From Hellea sp. (GTDB lineage: Bacteria > Pseudomonadota > Alphaproteobacteria > Caulobacterales > Maricaulaceae): a stretch of DNA of 33,500 bases. Shown here piece by piece: positions 7,936-15,502 of this stretch. Positions within the stretch are counted from its first letter, which is position 1; each line of letters begins with the position of its first letter. The stretch lies in the NCBI GenBank assembly GCA_020629195.1, contig JAHDDT010000001.1, forward strand, positions 36,312 through 69,811, written 5' to 3'. Under the pieces are notes generated by a model, which was given only the letters and a program-made list of their open reading frames with translations, did no database searches and was not told the DNA's origin. A program made the translations under genes and the position numbers.

Positions 7936-8948
7936 TAGAAGAAATTCAAGATGCAGAAACGCTTGGGACTAATCCAGGCGATCCGCTTCCGCAGCTTCCG
8001 GGTCACGTGTCCCATGGTCGTTTTGAGCGCGTTTTAAGAGCAGGACATTTCGCCGTTACAACAGAAATTGCTCCGCCGGACTCGGCTGATCCCGATGAAG
8101 TTCTCACGCGGGCCTCATTGTTTGATGGGTATGTTGACGCCATTAATGCGACGGATGGTTCGGGTGCGCATTGCCATATGTCGAGCTTAGCCGTTTGCGC
8201 CATCCTTACGCGAGCGGGTTACTCACCGATTTTACAAATCTCTTGCCGCGACAGAAATAGAATTGCCATTCAGGGTGATACATTAGGCGCGGCGGCTTTG
8301 GGCGTCTGTAATGCTTTGTGTTTGTCTGGTGACGATGTTGGCGCTGGGGATCATCCCGAAGCGAAACCCGTTTTCGATTTTGACAGTGTGTCGCTGACGC
8401 GGACGCTAAGAGTATTGCGAGATGAGTCGCGTTTTCTGAGTGGACGTAAGCTTGATCTCGCGCCTAAATTATTTATCGGCTCATCCATCAATCCTTTTGT
8501 GCCGCCTATTGCGAATAGAGCCGATCAACTCGCGAAGAAGATTGAAGCGGGGGCTGAATATATCCAGTCACAATATTGCTTTGATATGGATGTCCTCAAA
8601 GACTTCATGAGCAAAGCCGTGGACATGGGGCTTACGGAAAAAGCTTATATCCTCATTGGCGTGGGTGTTTTGCCGTCAGCTAGAACTGCAAAATGGATGC
8701 GCGCAAATGTACCAGGCGTGCATATTCCCGATAACATCATTAAACGTCTTGAGGGCGCCGATAAGCCTTTGCGAGAAGGCCGGAATATCTGCGTCGAAAT
8801 AATGCAACAGCTTAAAGAAACAGCAGGCGTCAGCGGCGTTCATGTTATGGCTTACCGACAGGAAAAATGGGTCAAAGATGTCGTAAAACGTTCAGGCGTT
8901 TTAGACGGACGTGTACCGTGGTCGCCTGAAACTGAAGAATTGAATTAG
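7932..8948 (+). CDS. metF: Methylenetetrahydrofolate reductase
   Basis: 338 residues, flavin-dependent TIM-barrel enzyme interconverting methylene-THF and methyl-THF. Family features are the start of the barrel VTTEIAPPDSADPDEVL (about 38-54, with the catalytic-type Glu), LQISCRDRNRIAIQGDTLGA near 101-120, and the NALCLSGDD segment near 127-135. It is longer than E. coli MetF (296 residues) and starts with about 35 polar residues. The 4-base overlap with metV and its place before a methyl-THF:corrinoid methyltransferase suggest a dedicated catabolic copy that oxidises methyl-THF rather than supplying methionine synthesis. Another biosynthetic metF may exist elsewhere. Confidence 0.93.
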   Translation: MIEEIQDAETLGTNPGDPLPQLPGHVSHGRFERVLRAGHFAVTTEIAPPDSADPDEVLTRASLFDGYVDAINATDGSGAHCHMSSLAVCAILTRAGYSPILQISCRDRNRIAIQGDTLGAAALGVCNALCLSGDDVGAGDHPEAKPVFDFDSVSLTRTLRVLRDESRFLSGRKLDLAPKLFIGSSINPFVPPIANRADQLAKKIEAGAEYIQSQYCFDMDVLKDFMSKAVDMGLTEKAYILIGVGVLPSARTAKWMRANVPGVHIPDNIIKRLEGADKPLREGRNICVEIMQQLKETAGVSGVHVMAYRQEKWVKDVVKRSGVLDGRVPWSPETEELN

Positions 8949-8957
8949 GATTATAAA

Positions 8958-9863
8958 ATGGCAAGAACGATATTAGCGTCAGCGACCAAGGAACATGTCA
9001 TTGGGTTTGACCAACCTTTCACCATGATTGGAGAACGCATAAATCCAACGGGACGCAAGCTTTTTTCCAAAGAGCTGAAAGAGTTTAATTATTGGCGCGT
9101 GAAGAAAGAGGCCCTCGCGCAAGTTGAGGCTGGAGCTCAAATTCTCGACGTCAATGTTGGCGTCCCTTTGGCTGATGAACCGCTGATTATGTCAGAAGTT
9201 ATCCCGCTTATTCAAAGCCTAACAGATGTTCCGCTGTGTATCGATAGCTCTGTGATGGACGCTTTGGAAGCTGGCCTCAAAGTGTACAAAGGACGCCCGC
9301 TTCTTAACTCTACAACGGCTGAAGAGGAAGTTATGGAACGCATCCTGCCGCTTGTCGCAAAATATGACTGCGCCGTTGTCGCGATTTCAAATGATGATAC
9401 TGGGATTTCAGAGGACCCTGATGTTCGCTTCGAAGTCGCTAAACGTATCGTCAACCGCGCGGCGGATTACGGCATAAAAGCTGAAGATGTCGTCGTTGAC
9501 CCCTTAGTTATGCCCATTGGCGCAGTGAATAGCGCCGGGACGGACGTGTTCAAACTTGTGGGACGCCTTCGCTCTGAGCTCGGTGTGAATACAACATGCG
9601 GTGCGTCCAATGTGGCCTTTGGCTTACCAGAGCGCCATGCCATTAATAATGCGTTTTTGCCTATGCTCGCTGCAACAGGCATGACATCCGCAATCGTAAA
9701 CCCCCTTCATGAAGGCCTTGTTCCAGCGGTGAGAGCGGCTGATGTTCTTAATGGTGTTGACCCAAGCTGCACGAATTGGATTAAGCATTACCGCCCCGCA
9801 CCTGCTGCAGGTGAGGGTGAGGGCGGACGCCGTGGTAGAGGAGGTCGTCGTCGCCGCGGCTAA
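8958..9863 (+). CDS. Methyl-THF:corrinoid protein methyltransferase (MtgA-like, pterin-binding domain)
   Basis: 301 residues. A DHPS-like TIM barrel (about 20-265) carries the pterin-site motifs GERINPTG at 25-32, ILDVNVG near 62-68, CIDSS near 94-98, LLNSTT near 115-120 and GASNVAFGLP at 215-224, whose Asn218 matches the folate-contacting Asn of this family. It would transfer the methyl group from the cobamide of the corrinoid protein to THF. The C-terminus is unusual: residues 286-301 form a Gly/Arg/Glu tail with seven Arg in the last eleven residues. The DNA for this tail overlaps the start of the next gene by about 32 bases. The gene begins 9 bases after metF. Confidence 0.9.
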   Translation: MARTILASATKEHVIGFDQPFTMIGERINPTGRKLFSKELKEFNYWRVKKEALAQVEAGAQILDVNVGVPLADEPLIMSEVIPLIQSLTDVPLCIDSSVMDALEAGLKVYKGRPLLNSTTAEEEVMERILPLVAKYDCAVVAISNDDTGISEDPDVRFEVAKRIVNRAADYGIKAEDVVVDPLVMPIGAVNSAGTDVFKLVGRLRSELGVNTTCGASNVAFGLPERHAINNAFLPMLAATGMTSAIVNPLHEGLVPAVRAADVLNGVDPSCTNWIKHYRPAPAAGEGEGGRRGRGGRRRRG

Positions 9864-10269
9864 GACATATACGGGCAAATGCCTTTGCGGAGAGGTTTCC
9901 TTTAGCGCTAAAGGGCTGTCGGATATTTGGTATTGTCATTGTCAGCAATGCCAACATTTGACGGGTCTCTATATCGCAGCGGCTGGCGTGAAGCGGGATA
10001 ATTTGACCATTGAAGGCCATGTGAATTGGCTCCCTATTTCCGAGGGGTCTAAATCCGGGCATTGCGCCTCTTGTGGAAGTTATATGTTCTGGGACGAAGC
10101 GGTTCGCGATACCGTAAGTGTTTTAGCGGGAAGCCTTGATGATACTGAGGGCTTAACGGTCAAAGGTCACATCTTTGTAAAAGATAAAGGGCCTTATTAC
10201 GAAATTACGGACGGCTTGCCGCAATTTGAGGGGTTTCCGCCCCAAGGCACGCGCGGGGAAACATTATAA
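9832..10269 (+). CDS. GFA-family zinc protein (glutathione-dependent formaldehyde-activating enzyme/CENP-V fold)
   Basis: About 145 residues. Zinc-binding cysteines appear in the order expected for the fold: KCLCGEVSF, then CHCQQCQHLTG, then GHCASCGSYMFWD. The start is uncertain. No ATG lies near the domain; GTG at 9832 is the last in-frame start candidate before it (GTG 9811 and 9817 are alternatives), and an earlier ATG at 9742 would read deep into the previous gene. GTG 9832 gives a 32-base overlap with the methyltransferase. The family is named for a proposed formaldehyde-glutathione adduct step, but most members lack proven activity. In this operon, capturing formaldehyde that escapes from methyl oxidation or sarcosine oxidase is an attractive inference. 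Confidence 0.82.
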   Translation: MVEEVVVAAAKTYTGKCLCGEVSFSAKGLSDIWYCHCQQCQHLTGLYIAAAGVKRDNLTIEGHVNWLPISEGSKSGHCASCGSYMFWDEAVRDTVSVLAGSLDDTEGLTVKGHIFVKDKGPYYEITDGLPQFEGFPPQGTRGETL

Positions 10270-10308
10270 TCAGCGCTGACAAGAAACGCGCTCATTGGGA
10301 GGAAAGAT

Positions 10309-11844
10309 ATGGCTAGACGTGCTAGATCAGGGGGCCGCGCAGGCCGCGCCGCTGCAAGAGGGGCTGAGGCACCGCCTCGCGAGCCGTATATTAAACGCAA
10401 TATTCCAACTTATTCTGTCCTTAACGATACAGACCTAGCGCAGCTTGAGCATAATGCGGATACGCTCCTCGAAGAGGTCGGGCTTGAAATACAAGAAGAT
10501 CCTGAGTCCATTGATTACTTCGTCAAAGCCGGGGCTAAAGCTGATGGCGATCGCGTGCGCTTTCCAAGAGGCATGTGCCGCGAAATTGTCCAAGCGACAG
10601 CACCCAAAGAGTTCACTCAATTTGCCCGCAACCCTGCGAATAATGTTCAGATCGGCGGCAATAATACGGTTCTCGTCCCGGCTTATGGTCCGCCCTTTGT
10701 CTATTCAAAAGAAGGTGGCCGTCGTTACGCCAATATCGAGGATTTTCGTAATTTTGTAAAACTCGCTTACATGTCGCCTAATTTGCATCATAGCGGTGGA
10801 ACCGTTTGTGAGCCTGTCGATTTGCCTGTTAATAAACGTCATTTTGATATGAATTACAGCCATATCAAATATTCAGACAAAGCTTTTATGGGATCCGTAA
10901 CTCAGCCGGAACGTGCACTCGATACGGTCGATATGGCGAAGATTGTTTTTGGCGATGACTTCGTTGAAGAGAATTGCGTTTTGGTCAATCTCATCAATGC
11001 CAACTCTCCCATGACGTGGGACCGCGTGATGTTGGGGTCATTAAAAAATTATGCCCGCCATGGTCAGTGCGCAATGCCAAGTCCATTTGTTGTCTCGGGC
11101 GCTATGTCGCCTGTGACGGCTGCGGGTGTCGCTGCGCAAAGTCTAGCCGAAGGCTTGGCAGGAATGGCGTTGACGCAGCTTGTCCGCCCCGGGGCTCCTG
11201 TGATTTATGGAAACTTTGTGACATCTATGTCTATGCAGACGGGAGCGCCGACATTTGGGACACCTGAAGCATCGCTAATTATTAATATGAGCGCGGCTTT
11301 GGCACGGCGTTTAGGTGTGCCTTTCCGGTCTGCGGGCGGTTTCAATGCGTCTAAAATACCTGATGCGCAGGCGGGATATGAAGCTGCTAATTCCTTGCAA
11401 ACGGGACTTTTGGCAGGTGTGAACTTTATGCTGCATACTGCAGGTTGGCTTGAGGGCGGTTTGGCCATGGGCTATGAGAAATTCATTATGGATGCAGACC
11501 AAGCGGGTATGATGGCGAAATTTGCCAAAGGCGTAGATATGTCAGCCAATGGTCAAGCCATGGACGCGATTGCTGAAGTCGGGCCGGGACAGCATTTCTT
11601 GGGCTGTGAGCATACGCAGAAGAATTTCAAAACGGCGTTTTATCAGTCCAATGTGTCCGACAATAGTAGCTTTGAGCAATGGGTCGAAGACGGAAGCTTG
11701 TCAGCAGAAGATCGTGCAGAGAAAGTCTACCAGACGATGCTCAATGAATATGTCGCGCCAGAGCTTGATGCGGATATTGATGCGCGTTTGCTGAAATATA
11801 TGGCTGACCGTAAGGCCAGCTTCCCCGATAGCAATATCAGCTAA
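10309..11844 (+). CDS. MttB-family methyltransferase without pyrrolysine, probable glycine betaine:corrinoid methyltransferase (MtgB-type)
   Basis: 511 residues, TIM-barrel member of the trimethylamine methyltransferase (MttB) superfamily. Family-like stretches include PEDxVQATAPKEFTQFARNP-style text near 85-109, the long glycine-rich barrel core from about 250 to 390 (SGAMSPVTAAGVAAQSLAEG and QTGAPTFGTPEASL), and a conserved C-terminal QHFLGCEHTQ near 428-437. The frame has no in-frame UAG, so this is not a pyrrolysine TMA enzyme. Non-pyrrolysine members include MtgB, which demethylates glycine betaine to dimethylglycine. Glycine betaine is favoured here by the GbdR-like regulator, tmpAB and soxBDAG, but DMSP, proline betaine or carnitine cannot be excluded. 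The first 30 residues are Arg-rich (8 Arg plus one Lys). The stop overlaps convergent soxG by 8 bases. Confidence 0.87.
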   Translation: MARRARSGGRAGRAAARGAEAPPREPYIKRNIPTYSVLNDTDLAQLEHNADTLLEEVGLEIQEDPESIDYFVKAGAKADGDRVRFPRGMCREIVQATAPKEFTQFARNPANNVQIGGNNTVLVPAYGPPFVYSKEGGRRYANIEDFRNFVKLAYMSPNLHHSGGTVCEPVDLPVNKRHFDMNYSHIKYSDKAFMGSVTQPERALDTVDMAKIVFGDDFVEENCVLVNLINANSPMTWDRVMLGSLKNYARHGQCAMPSPFVVSGAMSPVTAAGVAAQSLAEGLAGMALTQLVRPGAPVIYGNFVTSMSMQTGAPTFGTPEASLIINMSAALARRLGVPFRSAGGFNASKIPDAQAGYEAANSLQTGLLAGVNFMLHTAGWLEGGLAMGYEKFIMDADQAGMMAKFAKGVDMSANGQAMDAIAEVGPGQHFLGCEHTQKNFKTAFYQSNVSDNSSFEQWVEDGSLSAEDRAEKVYQTMLNEYVAPELDADIDARLLKYMADRKASFPDSNIS

Positions 11845-12406
11845 GCACGTTGTCTGCGGTATGAATCAGAGCGTCTAAAAATGACCTCGCGGAACTCCGC
11901 GGGGTCAAAAGCTGAATTTCGGTTTCGCTATATTTTATGACAATCACAGCGATATGATGAGCTGATGTACGGGTTGCAAAGCCTTCAGGTGCTTGCCGTA
12001 AATTCAGCGGAATAAAGCGCTCAAGCACATCATATAGAGCGGCGTTTTTGGAGGTGTCGCTTTTTACATTAATTGACGCCCAGCCATCACTTTGCAGCGT
12101 TGCATAAGCACATGCGCCCATCTTCTTGGCGATGTCTTTATCGGCATTTATATTCTCGCCCTCGAGTAAAATTAAATATTGGTCTGGAGAAGACCACATG
12201 GCAAAGCCACCTTTTACGGCAATGATCTGTGAGGGCTCAGGCGCAGCTTTGCCAAATGTCTTTTTAAAGGCGGGCTTAAAAGCGCTCTCTTCATCGCGTG
12301 CGATAGCCAAAGAGATAAGCTCTCCAGTATAATGTTCTTCAACCGTTAAGTCAGGCCAGTGCTTTGAGAAGCTCTCTAAGGGCAGGGTAGGTGATAATTT
12401 AGACAC
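11837..12406 (-). CDS. soxG: Sarcosine oxidase gamma subunit
   Basis: 189 residues from a GTG at 12406, preceded by AGGGAG at a good distance; a TTG at 12430 is the alternative start. SoxG is the small GcvT-like/DUF1989-type subunit of heterotetrameric sarcosine oxidase, packing against the alpha subunit. The visible landmarks are weak by nature for this rapidly evolving subunit: GWASINVKSD, YDVLERFIPLNLR and ATRTSAHHIAVIVIK resemble the family pattern of folate-domain remnants. The start overlaps the soxA stop by 8 bases, and the gene order B-D-A-G is the standard one. Identification rests on sequence plus position. Confidence 0.88.
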   Translation of the reverse strand: MSKLSPTLPLESFSKHWPDLTVEEHYTGELISLAIARDEESAFKPAFKKTFGKAAPEPSQIIAVKGGFAMWSSPDQYLILLEGENINADKDIAKKMGACAYATLQSDGWASINVKSDTSKNAALYDVLERFIPLNLRQAPEGFATRTSAHHIAVIVIKYSETEIQLLTPRSSARSFLDALIHTADNVLS

Positions 12407-15227
12407 GCAAACGCTCTCCCTTTGGATCAAAGAAATGCGGACTTACGACTGTCACGTCCACATGGCTATTCCCCATAAGATGGCTGGCTTGAATAACTTC
12501 CCCCAGACGATTTTGTCCATTTTTGAGAAAACCCAATCCGATGTAGGTTTCCAGCATAGGTGACCAAGCGACGGAGCTCATATAGCCGTGATCTGTTTCT
12601 GGTGATGGGGTTTCACCTTTGGGGATGAAATGCGCTCCATTTGTGAGCTTGTCCTGAGAGCTCACCGGAATAAAGCCGACCATTTGTAAAGAATCTTCAG
12701 CGATTAAACCTTCGCGCTGAGATAAAACCTTACCGATGCAATCTTTCTTTTTTGATACGAAACCGCCTAATCCTAAGGCTTGAGCCGTTGTCGTTCCGTT
12801 TAACTCATTACCGGCGGCATGACCTTTTTCAATACGCATGACGCCAAGCGCTTCTGTTCCGTAGAGAACTGCATCAAACGCTTCGCCTTTCTGCATCATT
12901 TCGCGAATAAGCGCGTCACCATAACGGGCAGGCACAGAAATCTCATAGGCGAGTTCACCTGAAAAAGAGAGGCGGAAGAGACGCGCCCGCGCGCCCCCGC
13001 ATATTGTAAGCTCGCCGCAAGCCATATAGGGGAAAGCTTCGTTTGAAATATCAAATTCTGGATCGACAATTTTTTCCAAAAGTTTGCGCGCATTAGGGCC
13101 AGCGACGGAGAATTGTGCCCATTGATCTGTCGTCGAAATTAGATGCACATCCATATCAGGATAGAGGCATTGCCTTACAAATTCTAAGTGCCTGAAAACA
13201 GGTCCTGCCTTTGCCGTTGTCGTCGTCGTCACAAAATGGGTTTCTGAGAGGCGTGCCGTCGTGCCATCATCCATTGCTATTCCGTCCTCGCGCAACATCA
13301 ACCCATAACGGCACTTACCGACTTTGAGAGTTGAGAACGTGTTGACATAAACCTTATTGAGAAACTTACCCGCATCGCGGCCTTGCACATCTATCTTGCC
13401 TAGGGTCGTAACATCACAAATACCAACAGAGCTGCGCGTCATGAGAACTTCACGATCAACACTATCGCGCCATCCTTTTTCACCTGAACGTGCGAGCCAT
13501 TGCGACCGTTTCCAATAGCCTGTCTCGATAAAAGTCGCGCCATTTTCCGCGGCATATTTATGGGAGGGCGTCAGCCGCGTCGGTTTGAAGTGTTGTCCGC
13601 GATGCGTCCCTGCAAAAGCTCCAATGGGAACAGGGGAATAGGGCGGACGAAAAATTGTGGTTCCCGTTTCAGGAATGCTTTGCCCTGTGGTATCGGCTAA
13701 TACGGCCAATCCGACCACATTAGAGGTTCTGCCTTGGTCGGTCGCCATACCTAATGTTGTGTAACGTTTAACATGCTCTACGGATGAGAAACCCTCTTGG
13801 TGCGCGAGGGTTATGTCTTTGGCTGTGACATCATTTTGGAAATCGACCCAAGCCCGCTTTTTACCTTTGACATGCCAAAAGGCTGAAACATTAATCGGCG
13901 CATCTTCTGTTTGCGGCAGTGACGAGGGTTTCGCGCCGAGCTTTTCAGTGACATCATTAGCGTCCTTAAAGGCCGCGTGAGTTGAGAACTGACCATTGGC
14001 AGCCCCAATAACAGACATATCAGAAGGAAGCGTTTTGGGGTCTGGCACGAAACACCTTAGTGTCTCGTCCCATTTCGGGCGTGCTCGCTTATGACAGGTC
14101 AAATGAACATTAGGATTCCAGCCTCCGGATACAGCTAGATGGTTGGCAGCTATCTTTTCACCTGTGTTGAGTGTGAGAGAACGCACCCCCTTACGGCCAC
14201 CGACATCAGTGACATAGCTGCCGTTGCGCGTGTCAAAAATATGCGCGGCATCTGTCTGCAATCCGTCATCATTATTTGTCAGAAGAGCTGTATTTTCTAA
14301 ATCAATGTCGAAGCGGTTTTTGTAACTCCGAACAGCACTTGCGAGCATGACGCCAGGGCGGTCATTATTGGCGAAGGCGATGGGCCGTTCTGTTGCTCCC
14401 GCTGCTAAAATGGATGATTTGGCATAGATGCGCCACAGGATATGACGAGGCTTTGATGACCCTATTTCATCTGTTGTAGTTTCAAGGCCGCCATAGATGC
14501 CGTGATCATAAACGCCATAAATAGAAGTGCGCGACATTAACCGCACATTGGGTAAGCTTTCTAGCGTTTGAATGGTTTCATTTACCCAATTAAGCGCGGG
14601 AGCTAAATTTATCTCATAATCTTCAGATAATAAGCGCCCACCCATTCTAAAGTCATCATCAGCGAGGATAATATTATGACCTGCAAGGCCAAGATTTAAA
14701 GCTGTTTGCAATCCTGCGGGGCCTGCGCCGATGATAAGAGTGTCACAATGTAAAAACCCCTTATCATAACTATCTGGATCAGCGGCTTTAGAGAGTGTTC
14801 CAAGCCCAGCCGCGCGGCGAATGACAGGTTCGTAAAGCTTTTCCCAAAAAGCTTTGGGCCACATAAATGTTTTGTAGTAAAATCCTGCTGCCAGAAATGG
14901 ATGCATGAAGTCATTTATAGCAAGTACATCAAAATTAAGCGGCCCCATGTGATTTTGGCTTTTGGCATTTAAGCCATCAAATAATTTAATTGTCGTTGCG
15001 CGGCGATTGGGCTCGCAGGTTCCCGCGCCGTGAATTTCAACAAGCGCATTTGGCTCTTCACTGCCTACGCCCATAATCCCGCGGGGACGGTGATATTTGA
15101 AGCTCCGTCCAACAACGCGAACCTTATTCCTCAATAGGGCAGAGGCCAGCGTGTCGCCTTCATACCCTTGATAGGCTTTGCCGTTAAAGGTGAAGCTTAA
15201 GACCTGTGTATTATCGATGAGGCTCAT
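12399..15227 (-). CDS. soxA: Sarcosine oxidase alpha subunit
   Basis: 942 residues. SoxA carries NAD+ and half of the THF site of heterotetrameric sarcosine oxidase, which converts sarcosine + THF + O2 to glycine + methylene-THF + H2O2. The N-terminal 2Fe-2S-ferredoxin-like domain (no cluster in known members) has FTFNGKAYQGYEGDTLASALL near 12-32 and GRSFKYHRPRGIMG. A Rossmann domain follows with LIIGAGPAGLQTALNLG near 164-180, then a second pyridine-nucleotide segment (ILAAGATERPIAF). From about residue 570 comes a GcvT/aminomethyltransferase-type domain (VGICDVTTLGKIDVQGRDAGKFLN and GELAYEISVP). It overlaps soxD by 4 bases. The GcvT domain might be mistaken for DmdA but is fused in the normal SoxA architecture. 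Confidence 0.95.
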   Translation of the reverse strand: MSLIDNTQVLSFTFNGKAYQGYEGDTLASALLRNKVRVVGRSFKYHRPRGIMGVGSEEPNALVEIHGAGTCEPNRRATTIKLFDGLNAKSQNHMGPLNFDVLAINDFMHPFLAAGFYYKTFMWPKAFWEKLYEPVIRRAAGLGTLSKAADPDSYDKGFLHCDTLIIGAGPAGLQTALNLGLAGHNIILADDDFRMGGRLLSEDYEINLAPALNWVNETIQTLESLPNVRLMSRTSIYGVYDHGIYGGLETTTDEIGSSKPRHILWRIYAKSSILAAGATERPIAFANNDRPGVMLASAVRSYKNRFDIDLENTALLTNNDDGLQTDAAHIFDTRNGSYVTDVGGRKGVRSLTLNTGEKIAANHLAVSGGWNPNVHLTCHKRARPKWDETLRCFVPDPKTLPSDMSVIGAANGQFSTHAAFKDANDVTEKLGAKPSSLPQTEDAPINVSAFWHVKGKKRAWVDFQNDVTAKDITLAHQEGFSSVEHVKRYTTLGMATDQGRTSNVVGLAVLADTTGQSIPETGTTIFRPPYSPVPIGAFAGTHRGQHFKPTRLTPSHKYAAENGATFIETGYWKRSQWLARSGEKGWRDSVDREVLMTRSSVGICDVTTLGKIDVQGRDAGKFLNKVYVNTFSTLKVGKCRYGLMLREDGIAMDDGTTARLSETHFVTTTTTAKAGPVFRHLEFVRQCLYPDMDVHLISTTDQWAQFSVAGPNARKLLEKIVDPEFDISNEAFPYMACGELTICGGARARLFRLSFSGELAYEISVPARYGDALIREMMQKGEAFDAVLYGTEALGVMRIEKGHAAGNELNGTTTAQALGLGGFVSKKKDCIGKVLSQREGLIAEDSLQMVGFIPVSSQDKLTNGAHFIPKGETPSPETDHGYMSSVAWSPMLETYIGLGFLKNGQNRLGEVIQASHLMGNSHVDVTVVSPHFFDPKGERLRV

Positions 15228-15502
15228 TTTTGAGACCTCGCAACATCACGCGCCAGTTCAACTTTTGTAATATCATGGGTCAGCGTGTTGCGGGTAACGA
15301 CGAGCCAAGATCTATCGCCTTGCTCATGATACCAAAGCTCTCTGTGTTGACCTACGGGATTATCCCGTAAATATTGATAGCGGTGGAAATCCTCGGCTGC
15401 CGTTTCTGATTTAGGGTTCGGACGGTTCATGAGCGACGCATCGCCCAGATAAACAAATTCAGAGGCGTCACGTGGGCCAAGAAGAGGGTGGTGAATAATC
15501 AT
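15224..15502 (-). CDS. soxD: Sarcosine oxidase delta subunit lacking the zinc cysteines
   Basis: 92 residues. The family pattern GPRDASEFVYLGDASL, then YQYLRDNPVGQHRELWYH and WLVVTRNTLTHDI identifies SoxD. In characterised enzymes this subunit holds a structural zinc through two cysteines of an N-terminal CPxCG motif plus His and Cys near residues 59-63. Here the protein has no cysteine at all: the N-terminal motif reads HHPLLG, His59 remains, and position 63 is Asp. Either the zinc is lost or it is held by His4/His5, His59 and Asp63. The start overlaps the soxB stop (TAATG), and the end overlaps soxA by 4 bases. Confidence 0.9.
   Translation of the reverse strand: MIIHHPLLGPRDASEFVYLGDASLMNRPNPKSETAAEDFHRYQYLRDNPVGQHRELWYHEQGDRSWLVVTRNTLTHDITKVELARDVARSQK

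Noticed and set aside
10309-11844. Pyrrolysine-containing trimethylamine methyltransferase MttB
   Set aside because: The 511-codon frame contains no in-frame UAG, and no pylTSBCD-like genes are present, so it belongs to the non-pyrrolysine branch.
12399-13500. GcvT-like region as a DMSP demethylase DmdA
   Set aside because: The GcvT domain is the C-terminal part of one 942-residue frame with the standard SoxA N-terminal and Rossmann domains, inside soxBDAG.
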